Below, piece by piece: positions 1 through 10,725 of a DNA stretch of 64,000 nucleotides. The DNA lies in the NCBI RefSeq assembly GCF_000346465.2, contig NC_034010.1, forward strand, positions 13,550,482-13,614,481. Reading direction: 5' to 3'. This stretch comes from Prunus persica (lineage: Eukaryota; Streptophyta; Magnoliopsida; Rosales; Rosaceae). Both the position numbers and the translations under genes were made by a program. The notes under the pieces were generated by a model. It searched no databases. It was given only the letters and a program-made list of their open reading frames with translations, and had not been told where the DNA came from. Numbering within the stretch: the stretch's first letter is position 1; each line of letters starts with the position of its first letter.

Positions 1-889
1 CATCTTCTTTACATAATTTTTCATTCACCACAAGTGGAATTGCCACTGACTTGCAGTCCTTCATTCCAAACTTCTCAAGAAGTTTCATTGCATATTTCTT
101 TTGGTGAATGAAGATGTGCCTATCTGTTTGAACCACTCCCATGCCAAGAAAGTGATGTAACAACCCCAAGTCTGTCATCTCATAGTGTTGCATCATATCT
201 TGCTTAAACTCTTCAAGTAGTTTGGGACAACTACCAGTATATATAATGTCCTCTACATAAAGTAAGACAATAATAATACCTGCAGTGTCATTTGTTTTGA
301 CATAGAGAGTAGCTTCGCTAGAACTCTTTTTGAATCCTGCATTGTTGAAGTAAGCATCTATTTCATCATATCAGGCCCTTGGAGCTTGTTTCAGTCCATA
401 TAGAGCCTTGTTCAACTTGTAAACTTTGGTTTCCTTATTCTCTTGGACATATCCTTGTGGCTGTTCAACATAGACTTCCTCCTTTAGAATGCCATTGAGA
501 AAGGCAGACTTCACTTCCAACTGATACAAACTCCATTCCTTTTGTCCAGCAAGGGCAATCAAGGTTCTGATGGTATCTAGCCTTGCCACTGGGGCAAATG
601 TTTCATTGTAATCGATCCCAGGCTTTTGTGAGTAGCCTTTAGCCACTAGTCTAGCTTTATTCTTCTGCACAGTGCCATCTAGATTAAGCTTGACCTTGTA
701 GACCCACTTGACACCAATTACTAGTTTGTCAAATGGTCTGTCAACTAATTCCCATGTATTGTTCTTTTCAATCATCTCTAATTCAGCCTTCATTGCATGT
801 CTCTATGATTCATCCAAATCAGCTTCTTCAAAACTGTCAGGTTCCACAATGCATATGTTACATTTTGCCATGATGTCATTAATACTCCT
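1..889 (-). pseudogene. copia reverse transcriptase, partial, three stops around it
   Basis: RVT_2-type reverse transcriptase fragment. Visible motifs in order are [41 protein letters not shown] and LLYVEDIIYTG. The frame is interrupted by a TAG at 803-805 (N-terminal side) and a TGA at 371-373 directly after YGLKQAPRA, where a tryptophan is usual in the family. Two positions normally occupied by catalytic Asp are Glu here: the residue before VKSAFLNG (codon 515-517) and the third residue of the YVDD box (codon 251-253). The domain continues past base 1. Confidence 0.92.
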
Positions 890-1804
890 CTACTTATGAG
901 GTGTGTGATCAAACACTTGAGACCTGTCAAGTATTTCCTCATCTTGAGGTACAACTTCTTCTTCCACTTGCATTTGAGTATCCAAGATATGAGTTGGTTC
1001 ATCAACTACCATCTGTTCATGTTCTGCATTATCCTGGTTTTCCATTTGCATAGGCATTCTCAACTCTACATTACTAGTGTTCTCCCATTTCCATGAAGCA
1101 GTTTCATCAAAATACATATCTCTAGACAAGATAATCTTTCTAGTTCTAGGATCATATAATCTGTACCCCTTTTCACAAAGTCCATAGCCAACAAGAATGC
1201 ATTTGTAACTGTTTTCTTCCAACTTGTGCCTTAGTGCCGAAGGAATGAGCACATGACATAAGGATCTAAACACTTTCAAGTGTGCAATACCTGGCTTCCT
1301 TCCAGTATATGCCTCAAATGGTGTCACTTCTTTAAGAGACTTAGAAGGACATCTGTTGAGTAGATATACTGCGGTATTGACAGCTTCTGCCCAAAATTCA
1401 TAAGGAAGCCCTTTTTCATGTAGCATAGACTTTGCCATCTCTATCACAGTCATGTTCTTCCTCTCATCTACTCCATTTTGCTGAGGGGAATATGCTACAG
1501 TCAGCTGCCCTTGTATTCCAGCTTCACTGCAGTACTCATGAAACTCATTTGACATGAATTCTCCACCTCTGTCACTTCTAAGAGATTTCACCTTATGTCC
1601 ACTTTGCAGTTCTGTCATAGCCTTGAACTTCTTGAAGCATTCAAAGGCATTTGACTTATTTCTGAGGAAATAGACCCAAGCCATTCTAGTACAATCGTCT
1701 ATGAATAACAGGAAATACCTGTTTTCTGACATTGATGCAGTTTGCATTGGTCCACAGATGTCTGTGTGTACCAACTTTAGTGGAAACTGGGCTCTCCAAG
1801 TGGA
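890..1804 (-). pseudogene. copia integrase core and C-terminal region
   Basis: Integrase would insert the cDNA into the nuclear genome. The rve core carries the first Asp in HTDICGPM, the second in LRSDRGGEF and the catalytic Glu in NGVDERKN, so the DDE triad is present. The C-terminal part has the usual copia spacer with 'GYRLYDPRTRKIILSRDM' (a GKGY-like region), followed by an acidic linker into RT. The frame starts right after the TAA at 1805-1807 and ends at the TAG 890-892. The stretch to the RT frame continues in the same frame. Confidence 0.92.
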
Positions 1805-2425
1805 TTATGCAGGGAATGAGCCTCTATGTTGCTTTCCTAGCTTGCAGCCTTCACAAACTTCAAAATCCTTTTCTAAACTGGGTAAGCCATGAACCGTGCC
1901 TTGATTTGCAAGTAGCCTAATGCTTTGATCATTAAGATGCCCCAGTCTCTTGTGCCAAGTTTGCAAGCTGTGTCTCACACTAGCTTTTAGCACCAACTGA
2001 GTAGCTGGCACCATTGTGAGAGGAAAACACCTGTTGCTAGTCATTTGAACTTTAGCAATGGGGTTTTGCAGTGACCAGTCATCAAAGATTGTCACCATTC
2101 CCTTTCCAAATACCAGGCAATTTCCATGCTCCATCATCTGCCCAACACTGAGCAAATTTTCTTCTAATCCAGACACCAACATCATTTCTTGAATGTGCTT
2201 TCTTCCTGCTTTGGTGTCTATCACAAGTGTGCCTTTCCTTGCAACTTGAACTGTCTCTCCAGTCCCCATTTTCACCTTGGAATTTACATCCCTTCTAATA
2301 TCTACCAATAGCCTTTCATCTCCAGTCATGTGGTTACTACAACCACTGTCAACATACCATGAATTGTTTAATTTCACATCTGTCACAACATTGCATGCAT
2401 AAAATAGAGTTCCAGTTTCTTCAAT
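1805..2425 (-). pseudogene. copia protease and pre-integrase zinc region
   Basis: The first part contains WYVDSGCSNHMTG, the aspartic-protease active-site DSG of copia elements. The protease would cleave the gag-pol polyprotein. The second part is a GAG-pre-integrase domain with the H-H-C-C zinc pattern (WHKRLGHL then CEGCKLGK). The frame is continuous from gag except for the TAG at 2426-2428. It stops at the TAA 1805-1807, just before the integrase core. Active-site residues look intact; the inactivation comes from the stops. Confidence 0.9.
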
Positions 2426-3406
2426 CTAATTAGCATAATTCACCTTCTGTACAAATTGATTCCCATGGCAGTCTCTGAGTATGTGTCCAAACTTTCCACA
2501 CCCTTTGCATTTTGGTTTTCCTTCATACCAACACTTGCCATAGTGTAGTTTCTCACAGTGCTTGCAGGGTGTTTTGGTTCCTTCATTTGATGCATTTGGT
2601 TTAGGATTAGAATTGGACTTGTTACTCCAATTCTTTCCATTAGACTTCCAGTTCTTCTGAGATTTGTGATTTCCAGAAGAACTTCCACTCTTAGAGCTTT
2701 TACTCTCTATGTTCAGGCTAGTAAAAGCCTTTTTTGTGGAATTTTCAATATGCCTATCCAATCTGAGCTCAAAGCTCTTCAGAGATGCAAACACTTCTTG
2801 AATTTCAAGAGTGTCAAGGTCGTTGGAATGCTCAATCACAGAGCATATAGAATCATACGATTTAGGCAAACTAATCAGCAATTTCTGCACAACTCTTTCT
2901 CTAGGCAGCTCTTCACCGTAACTTTTCATTTGATTAATTAAATAAAATAGTTTAGCAATGTAAACAGATAATGGTTCACTATCCTTCATACGTGTATATT
3001 CAAACTCTCTACATAAACCTTGCAGCTTAACTCTTCGTACCTGTTTATATCCTCTAAACTCCTGCTTTAGAATATCCCATGCATCCTTTGAGGTTTCTTC
3101 ATTCACTATTCTGGGGAAGATTTAGTCTGAGACTGCACTTTGGATCAATCCAAGTACACGAGCATCCTTCATCAAGATCTCAGCCATCGTAGACTTCTCC
3201 ACTTTAGCAGCCTTAGATCCTTCTTCTTTTTCCTTTCCCTTCTTTGGATCAGAAACATCAAAACCATTTTCAACCAAATCCCATAACCCATGAGATTTCA
3301 AAATAGTTTTCATGCGAATGCTCCAAAACTCATAGTTTTCTCCATTGAAAACTGGCGTGCGAAGCTCAGCAGTGCCTGACCCTGCCATATTAGACTTTGG
3401 ATTCAA
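2426..3406 (-). pseudogene. copia gag (UBN2-type) with one internal stop
   Basis: Capsid/nucleocapsid protein that would package the element RNA in cytoplasmic particles. The N-terminal part (from the ATG at 3404-3406) has the 'F.GENYEFWSIRMK' start typical of plant copia gag. The middle is a UBN2-type helical domain, followed by a Ser/Asn/Lys-rich stretch. A CCHC zinc knuckle (CKGCGKFGHILRDC) lies near the end. A TAA at 3122-3124 splits the frame, and a TAG at 2426-2428 separates gag from the protease. The same frame continues through both, so gag and pol were probably one polyprotein. A second overlapping ORF at 2440-2688 is a shadow. Confidence 0.92.
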
Positions 3407-3519
3407 ACAGATACGCCTCTTGGAATATTGAGTGAGCTCGATTTCAGCTCAACCAAAAACCAGCTTTCGATTTGCACAGATTCACGCCCAGCAACCAATC
3501 GAACCTGGCTTGGAGGCCA

Positions 3520-3858
3520 TGTTAGAATTCTATGGTTGTTTGTATATTTTAGAGAAATGAGGAATTCTCAGAAAGGAAGAGAAAGATGAGAAAATGAATG
3601 TCTGTATTTTTCACACACTGTTTGCTTACATAGTGTACTCGATAGTGAGGAAAGAGAAGAGATTCTTCTCTAACAGAATTGCAGCTGTCGCCCTATGAGG
3701 TGTTTACACTTCTCATCCCAAAACTAAGCTAGAGAATCCACCTGGACTATGATCCAATGGTTCTAATTACATCACAAATAAAATAAACATAAAATGATTG
3801 TAATAGAGCTTGGTGACTTCAGCTTCAAGGAAAGCAGTTGCAGGATTACATTCTAACA
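3520..3858 (-). repeat. 5' LTR of the copia element (339 bp)
   Basis: On the plus strand it starts TGTTAGAATTC and ends CATTCTAACA, giving the inverted TGTTAGAAT/ATTCTAACA ends of an LTR. It lies just upstream of the leader and gag. The flanking five bases at 3859-3863 are ATTAT. The other LTR is outside the window, so the target duplication cannot be checked. Confidence 0.85.
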
Positions 3859-3965
3859 ATTATTTGGGAAGTTTTGCTATTAAATCATGATTAGAATTTG
3901 GAGGAATGTTTGAGATGTGCAATCTCATAATTTTAAATTTTAACTAATGCTGTAAAATAGAGAGA

Positions 3966-4020
<55 letters not shown>

Positions 4021-4636
4021 AAGAGTGTATTCCTCCATAATACAACATAAACGAGGAAAATAAATGGTAATTGTTGACTGGGTGAATGATCTCCTCGATG
4101 GGCTGGGCCCTTACTAGGGTCAGGACCAGCAAATAGGTTAAACAAACCCTAAGTGGAAGAACCCCTGCGAACTATCTGAGTAGGGAGGTCCCTCTGATCC
4201 TTTAGAACAACTTGCACACTCTAAACAACAAGAGAGACTATCGAAAGGGGGTACCGGTGTGGTACCAACCAAATCCCCTCCAATGCCTAAGTTAAGGGCT
4301 GAATTGATGATGTTCTTAAGGGAGTGAATGAGTGGAGTTTTCTGAAAAATGGAGTTATTACCCATGTCTCAATGTAGGTGAAACGTATTTATATGGGAAG
4401 AAAAGGGGACCATATCTCCTTAAATCCAGCCTGGAAGAGATCTTTAGCCATCAGCCATGCTAAGATATAAGAGTGGATGTAGGCGTCAGTCACCATGCTG
4501 ACACCCATGTGGTTTAACTTGTCCAGAGAAGCGATCTTCCCAAGATTCTCTAGCCAACTTGATTTACTTCCCAAGTTCAACTAAGAGGGACCTTAGGGAA
4601 CTCTGCCCAAGTATATGGCTCGAGTGGTTCTAGCCG
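3859..4636. other. Intergenic spacer, possible old LTR remnant
   Basis: No coding region is supported. It starts with AT-rich DNA and an (AG)n tract. The stretch 4080-4340 (GGGTCAGGACC..., CCCCTCCAATGCCTAAG...) resembles LTR leader sequence of plant retrotransposons, but I can find neither boundary nor coding remains. The short ORFs on the minus strand here are not supported. Confidence 0.4.
3958..4019. repeat. (AG)n microsatellite
   Basis: An almost uninterrupted AG dinucleotide tract of about 60 bases, with a GGG interruption near its left end. Confidence 0.97.
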
Positions 4637-4655
4637 TAAAAGCAACTCCACCCGT

Positions 4656-4768
4656 TTGCCTTTAGCCATGGCAAGGGGGGAGCTAGGGCAACCACTATTC
4701 ACGTGAATAGTGGTTGCCCTTGCAAATAGTATTTTGTGTTTCCACCCATTGCCATGGCTAAGGGCAAT
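4656..4768. repeat. Left subterminal palindromes of the Harbinger
   Basis: Bases 4686-4719 are a perfect 34-base palindrome centred on CAC/GTG. It is enclosed by a second inverted pair: 4656-4678 (contains TTTAGCCATGGCAA) and 4746-4768 (contains TTGCCATGGCTAA). The segment could fold into a nested hairpin. Confidence 0.85.
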
Positions 4769-5188
4769 TACTATTCATTTTTTTGTTTTTATCACAACTT
4801 TTTTAATGAAAATAATTAATTTCGATAATATTTTCAGATAAGATTTCCGGGTTCCTACGTGTCAAGACTATTCATAATCGGATAAAATTTCCGGATAAGA
4901 TTTTTGGAATCAAATTTCGGATGAATTTCAAAATTCAAATTTCAGATAAATTTTTGGGTTCAAATTTCGAATGAATTTCAAAATTCAAATTTCAGATAAA
5001 TTTGGGTTCAAATTTCGGATGAATTTCAAATTTCAAATAAGATTTTCATCCAATCAAATGAAGCCACGTGGCATGTCTATCTTGCCAAAATTTTCTATAA
5101 AATCAGAGGCTCAGCTCATACCTCTCACACCACATCTTTCTATATTTTCATTTCTCAGAGTTTAGATTTCATACTTCATTCATTCTCA

Positions 5189-6556
5189 ATGGAAGAATTT
5201 AGGAGATGCTTGGAGAGGCAAGAGCGAGAAACATATGAGAGAAACCGTAGAGCAGATGAAATCAATGAGTTGCAGAGACAAATCGATGAACAAGTTCTCA
5301 TAGCAGTGGCTTGGAAGATGAAGAGAACCAAGGTCGTCGCCGTGGTTCACAAGTCGGCCGCCGCCGGAATGTGGACAGACATAGGCATTCTCGGGGTAAG
5401 AATCTTTTGGAAGATTATTTTATCCCAACTTCTTTGTACTCTGATGTTGATTTTCGAAGGCGATTTAGAATGCAACCTCATTTGTTCAATAAAGTCATGC
5501 ATGATAATTGCAATTATGATCATACTTTGTTCAAAAGTGTGATGCTACTTGGGTTATGGGGCTTCTTCCGGAGTAAAAGCTTACAGCTGTTATACGAATG
5601 TTGGCGTATGGAACATCTGCTGATCAGGTGGATGAGATTGCCCGGATAGGGAAATCCACTACATTGGAGGCTTTGGTAAGATTTTGTCAAGCAGTTGAAA
5701 CTCTGTATACTAGGGACTACCTGCGTAGACCTACTCCCAAGGACCTCCAACGGCTTCTACAAAAAGCCAAAGCTCGAGGATTTCCAGGAATGATTGGTAG
5801 CATCGACTGCATGCACTGGCAATGGAAGAATTGCCCAACTGCCTGGCAAGGTGATTACGGAAATAGAAAAGGCCAAAAAAGTATCATCCTTGAAGCCGTT
5901 GCTGGCTTCGACACATGGGTTTGGCATGCCTTCTTTGGAGTTGCAGGATCCCAAAATGACCTCAACGTGCTGGGTCAATCCCCGGTCTTCAACGATGTAT
6001 TGAGAGGCCAGGCCCCAATATCACCTATCAATTCAATAATACAGTGTACCAGACGGGGTATTATCTAGCTGACGGCATCTACCCGAGGTGGATCACTTTT
6101 GTCAAATCCATTCCGAATCCCCGATCCCAGAAGCAAAAATTATTTGCTACCTATCAAAAGGGATACAGGAAAGATGTCGAAAGGTGTTTTGGCATCCTTC
6201 AAGCTCGGTGGTTGATTATTCGAGGTGCGGCCCGTATGTTTGATGAGGAGATCCTCAGAAGCATTATGATGACTTGCATCATCCTCCATAATATGATTGT
6301 GGAGGATGAGTATGATTATGATGCTTTAGAGGTCTACGAACCGGATCCAATGAACATGGCCTTGACACGGATTTATGAAAGGCCCATGGGGCCAAATGGA
6401 GAACCATTTGAGCCGGAACCGTTGGTGAGGGATGGTCATTTGATGACCCGAATGATAGATCGATAAACAGAGATGCAATCTTCGTATATTCATGAAATGC
6501 GTCAAGTTCACTTGATGGAGCATCTACGGGCGGTGAAAGGCAATGAAGAAGAATGA
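5189..6556 (+). pseudogene. PIF/Harbinger DDE transposase (HARBI1-like), broken
   Basis: Nuclease that would cut and join the element ends. A Glu/Arg-rich N-terminus (from ATG 5189) leads to the helix-turn-helix region (DFRRRFRMQPHLFNKVMHD) and then the DDE_Tnp_4 core. The catalytic residues are visible: Asp in GSIDCMHW (codon 5805-5807), Asp in GSQNDLNVLG and Glu in VERCFGILQARW. Damage: a frame change near 5300-5315, another near 5520-5530, a TAA at 5574-5576, a one-base loss near 6013, and a TAA at 6464-6466. The original frame continues past that last stop to TGA 6554-6556. Divergence is otherwise low, which suggests a moderately recent loss. Confidence 0.93.
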
Positions 6557-6867
6557 TGGAGCATAGATGCTTCGGTTATGTTTTATTTAGTTATGGTTTG
6601 GTTGTGTTGTATTTTTATTTATTATGCTTTGGTTGTGGTTTGTTATTATTATTGTCCCTTGTTTGTAGTTTTTTTTATTTTTTATTTTGTTTTGTTTGCA
6701 GTATGGAATATGTTGAATAAAAAGGTAATTTATTGAATGCTTTGTTTATTAAATAACGAAATCTAATACAAGTCATTACGAATTACTACTACTAAAATAA
6801 AATACATGAATTACAACAACTTTAATAGAAAACATGAAAAATACAAATACATAATAGGCTAACTAAT

Positions 6868-8050
6868 TTAATGGTTTCCATCATTTAACCAATCCGTGTT
6901 GCTAGGCCCATCATCCCGAAAAAGTCTTCTTCTCATAACATCCCTTCGTTCTAGCTTCCAAAATTATTTTGTTTCAGGGGACATATGACTTGTATCCATG
7001 GCCATGGTTTCCCGATCCCTCTTGTCCATATCTTTTTTGCGCAAATACTCCCTTTCTCGTGCATACTCAGCTTGAAGGGTCAACTCGTTATCTTGGCGTT
7101 TCTGCTCCATTTCAATTCTTAGGGCGTTTTGCCTTGCAATTTCCTCCAAAAACTTTGAATTATTATTGCTTGAATTACCCACTTTCTTTTCCTTCGCGGC
7201 CTTTCGGCCAATGATCCTCGGCTCCTTTTCGATGGGTGAGTCTTGACTCATAGGAGAATCGAGAGGTGAATCCGATGCCATTGAATCACGGAGTGGCGTC
7301 TCGTTTAACACAACGGCGGGACCCGTCGGAATAATTATGAAGCGTTTGCAATATTTCACCACCTCCCAACATTCATGGTTGAAACTTTTTTTGCCACCCC
7401 CGGTTGCACCGAACCACATTTGTGCTTGAATCATCTATTTAACAAAAAAATGGAAATGCAATAAATATTTAAAATATATTGGATATGCAAGTAACAAAAA
7501 TAGTAATAATGGAAATGCAATTAACCTTACAAATAAATTAGAAGTGCAAGAAAATTAAGAAACAAGTGGAAATGCAAGAAATATTAACAACATATTGAAA
7601 ATGCAAGAAATATTAACAAAATATTGAAAATGCAAGAAATATGAACAAAATATTTAAATTGCAAGAAATATTAACAAAATATTGAAAATGCAAGCAATAT
7701 TAACAAAATATATATATTAGGAGATTAAACTTAATAAAACAAAAATTATAAAATACTTACCTCGTTAGTACGATTTTCTCCGCTTCTATAGTTGTCCGTC
7801 GCTTTTGCTAGGGCAGCTCTCCATTTTCCCAACTCTTTATTGAGAATTTTCCACCTACTGGATAATGCCATCTCCGTACGAGTAGACCCCGGAATTTTTT
7901 TACAAAATTCGGCATGAATTTTTTTCCACATATGAAAAAATTTCATCTCATTGCTGGACACGGGACAATGACATATTTGGAGCCAAGCCTCACACAAGGA
8001 AAATCCTCTATGGTGCTCCAAGCCCCTCCGGTTTCGATAGAAGAAGCCAT
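6868..8050 (-). pseudogene. Harbinger second gene, Myb/trihelix plus NAM-associated domain
   Basis: In this superfamily the second protein binds DNA and helps bring the transposase to the nucleus and the ends. Exon 1 starts at ATG 8048-8050 and carries a trihelix/Myb-like domain with W/F spacing (CEAWLQICHCPV, KFFHMWKKIHAEF, ALSSRWKILNKELGKWRAAL). It ends at a good donor (GTAAGT, starting 7760). The intron ends AAATAG before 7434. Exon 2 matches the NAM-associated C-terminal type (QAQMWFGATGGGKKSFNHE), with a Lys/Glu-rich coiled stretch. A frameshift near 8010 and a TAA at 6964-6966 break it; the frame continues to TAA 6868-6870. Gene structure is inferred from splice signals. Confidence 0.85.
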
Positions 8051-8309
8051 AAAAATATAAAATCAAAATACTAGATGAAAAAGAGGAAAATGTTGAGTAA
8101 ATAGTGAATAATAGTAGAAGTATAATGAAATGTATGAGGATTGGTGTTGAAAGTGAAGGGTATTGATAGGTATTTATATAAAAAAACAATCTGAATTTTT
8201 TAGAATTTTTTAAAAAAAATTACGATATTTTTTCATATTTTTATTTCCCAAAAAAGCCTCAGCCGTAGGATTGGATTCGGAGATGCTGATCGGAGGGCTG
8301 GGGACGCGA

Positions 8310-8428
8310 CACGTCGCGCTGACGTCAGTGCGCTCTGGTTCAAATTTTTTTACCGTTGGCGCGTGCAATGCATGCGCCAACGGTAAAAAAATTTGAAACG
8401 CGCTAGCTGACGTCAGCGACCACGAGCT
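8310..8428. repeat. Right subterminal hairpin of the Harbinger
   Basis: A perfect 24-base inverted repeat, 8339-8362 with 8374-8397, carries TTACCGTTGGCGC and its complement around an 11-base loop (8363-8373). The loop itself contains TGCA palindromes. Outside it, imperfect arms both carry CTGACGTCAG, extending the foldback to about 120 bases. Confidence 0.85.
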
Positions 8429-8569
8429 GCAGGTCGGGCTCGTCTCCCCTTCGGGCTGGCCTGAGTTGGTGGGTCCCACACCCCTCTCGGGCCTGGGCTA
8501 TGCGGAGGAACGAAATTGTTTTTTTTTCCCCTCGCCTCGGGCTCGGCCCGTCCGCTAGAGTGGCTCTAA

Positions 8570-10432
8570 GCAGATGTCATCCAACCCATCTTGGTCTGGT
8601 AGGGCCTGTGATATGATCGGGTTGGTAGGTTTGCTTTTGATGTAGTGACCCATCATGGCGAGTCGGGTCGGATCAACATGCGGGGGTGTCTACTTCACTT
8701 ACCACGTGGCACCATGCTACAGGCTTGGCGATATGGTCCATTAACAGTAATCATATGAATTGCTCATCAATTTATAGTCAACTATAGAATCCCCCTATTC
8801 AATACATTTATGACACTTACCGTCTCGTCTAGTATTTTTCTTCCAATGTTGCCAAAGGTTAAATTTAGAGTGCTACTAATCGAACCCTAAAATTAACTAA
8901 GTACACCTTATGATCTAAGTACACCATAATATTTAAATTAAAATATAAAATTAACTAAGTACACCTTATTTAACAACCAAAAATACCCGCCTGATATACT
9001 CTATTTAAATAATTTTAAAAACTTATAATAAACATTACAAATGAAAAAATTGAAAAGATTTATTTATAAAAATAAAATTAAAAAACCTACCCAGGCCCTC
9101 ACTCTCCTTCTCCTCCCACAACCGCCTCTATATTTATTTATAAAAATAAAATTAAAGATCCATTTTCAACATTTAAGTAAATGTCTTTGTCATTTTACTT
9201 TTATTTATTTTTATATTACTCCATTTACTTAAGTTTACAATGTAAATAAGGAAGTGCCCCCCATTTGGATTCAAATAAAAATACTAGAAAATTAAATTCC
9301 CACCAAATCAAAATATGAAAAATCGATTTTGGTGCAAAATACAATTTAGGCTAAAATCTCATAAAATCAAGTTTTCTTATTTGATGTGTGAGGAATAAAA
9401 GCCGCCAAAAATTATCTTGAGAAAATGATTATTTCGAAAACCCATTTTTCATACTTAGTCAATATTTTTACATAAAACAACTTTTCATGTATTATATGAA
9501 TGCATGAAGAAACCTAAGGTCAATCTAGGTGAAAAGCCTTAGATGTTCAATCCACTATGGTGTTAAACCCTATTTGGTTTATGTTAAAACTTATTGAAAA
9601 TTAGTCTATGGAGCTATGAACTAGCTTAGTTTATATGATTTAATGTTTACTTTTATTTCTACAAAGACTATAGAAATTGTAAGTACCAAAAAAAATAATC
9701 AATAAATTTTAAGCTAATAACTTTAGCTAGCCTACCCGTTCAAAAATTCCTGGTTCCGCCCTTGCTAGTCCCCACCTACCCATTCCTTCCTCAACCACCC
9801 ATCCATCTCCAAGTTCTACACCCTTCCTCCCTCCCACACATATATCCCTTCATACCTAGCACCATATATGGTTGAAAAGTTCAGGCATGAAATTTATTTC
9901 CACTGAAGGAGGCAAGTGACATGACATGCTGTGATTGCTCAATGTGATTCCCACTGCCACCACCACCCAATGTTACATAAGGCATCAAGGTAAAGATACA
10001 GGTTCACTATTTATCTATATGCACCTATATTTTTCAGGTCCCTAATTTACCTATATTATATAAGTAAATTATTCACCTATAATTCTTTATGTTTTTCGCT
10101 ACACCATGTATATTAATTTACCTAAATTTTTATTACTTATATTTAAAATATAATTTAAAATTGGCACATATTAATTTTGAATTTAAAAGAACGGGTACAT
10201 TAGTCTATAAATGAAATTTGAATTAAAGAGAAGGTGGTAACAATTGATAGAATGAAAATTGAATATATTGCCATAAAAAATAAAAAATAGTCCAACGCCA
10301 AAATATAACACAAAGAAACCAAATTGATTATAAAAGAAACAAATAAGAACATTAATTGTCACCAATTTGGAAAAAGAATAAACATTAAATTACACCAAAT
10401 TAGTTGAAAAATAAAGTCAATAGAATAATAAG
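8570..10432. other. AT-rich intergenic DNA, no gene seen
   Basis: No ORF with protein-like features on either strand. At 8867-8890 GAGTGCTACTAATCGAACCC resembles the terminal repeat of the element at 13673, but no partner end was found. Direct copies of AACTAAGTACACCTTAT occur at about 8894 and 8950. Otherwise simple AT-rich sequence. Confidence 0.6.
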
Positions 10433-10437
10433 AAATC

Positions 10438-10688
10438 TGTAACGATCCGGTCCTAAATAAATTAGTGAATATTAATTTATTGAGAGCAAATACCATTTTA
10501 CCCCCAGAATATTTTATTAGGTTTAAAGTTGACTTTTTGACCGGGAAGGAATTTGGGAATTTTGACTACACCGTTGCGTAGAACACGGCGAGACGAGTTT
10601 GTAGAAACATGGTGGGCTCGAATCGGAGTTGAAACGAAAGAGATACGATCAAAATACCCTCAATGACATAACCGTAATTTTGATAAAT

Positions 10689-10725
<37 letters not shown>

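Larger units (their letters stand above)
1..3858 (-). mobile_element. Ty1/copia LTR retrotransposon, truncated by window edge
   Basis: Reading the minus strand there is one LTR (3520-3858), a leader, then gag, protease, integrase and reverse transcriptase in the copia order. The element leaves the window at base 1 inside the RT region, so RNase H and the second LTR are not visible. The reading frame is essentially continuous apart from six in-frame stop codons at 3122-3124, 2426-2428, 1805-1807, 890-892, 803-805 and 371-373. I saw no clear frameshift. It is therefore a complete-length but inactive copy. The leader after the LTR starts TGGCCTCCAAGCC on the minus strand, which is not the usual tRNA-iMet primer site. 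Confidence 0.95.
4640..8566. mobile_element. PIF/Harbinger DNA transposon, full length, decayed
   Basis: A 3927-bp element with TAA on each side (4637-4639 and 8567-8569), the three-base duplication expected for PIF/Harbinger. The ends are short degenerate inverted repeats: AAGCAACTCCACC on the left, and GAGCCACTCTAGC when the right end is read inward. Inside are the two genes of an autonomous plant Harbinger, a DDE transposase on the plus strand and a Myb/trihelix-like protein on the minus strand, arranged tail to tail. Strong palindromes lie just inside both ends. Both genes carry frameshifts and stops, so it is not autonomous now. Confidence 0.92.

Noticed and set aside
3520..3858. Search for a canonical tRNA-iMet primer site next to the copia LTR
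   Set aside because: The expected TGGTATCAGAGC is absent; the first bases are TGGCCTCCAAGCC, and I could not assign a tRNA.
4082..4580. Minus-strand ORFs of 60-75 codons
   Set aside because: No domain, no conserved motif, compositionally like LTR leader DNA.
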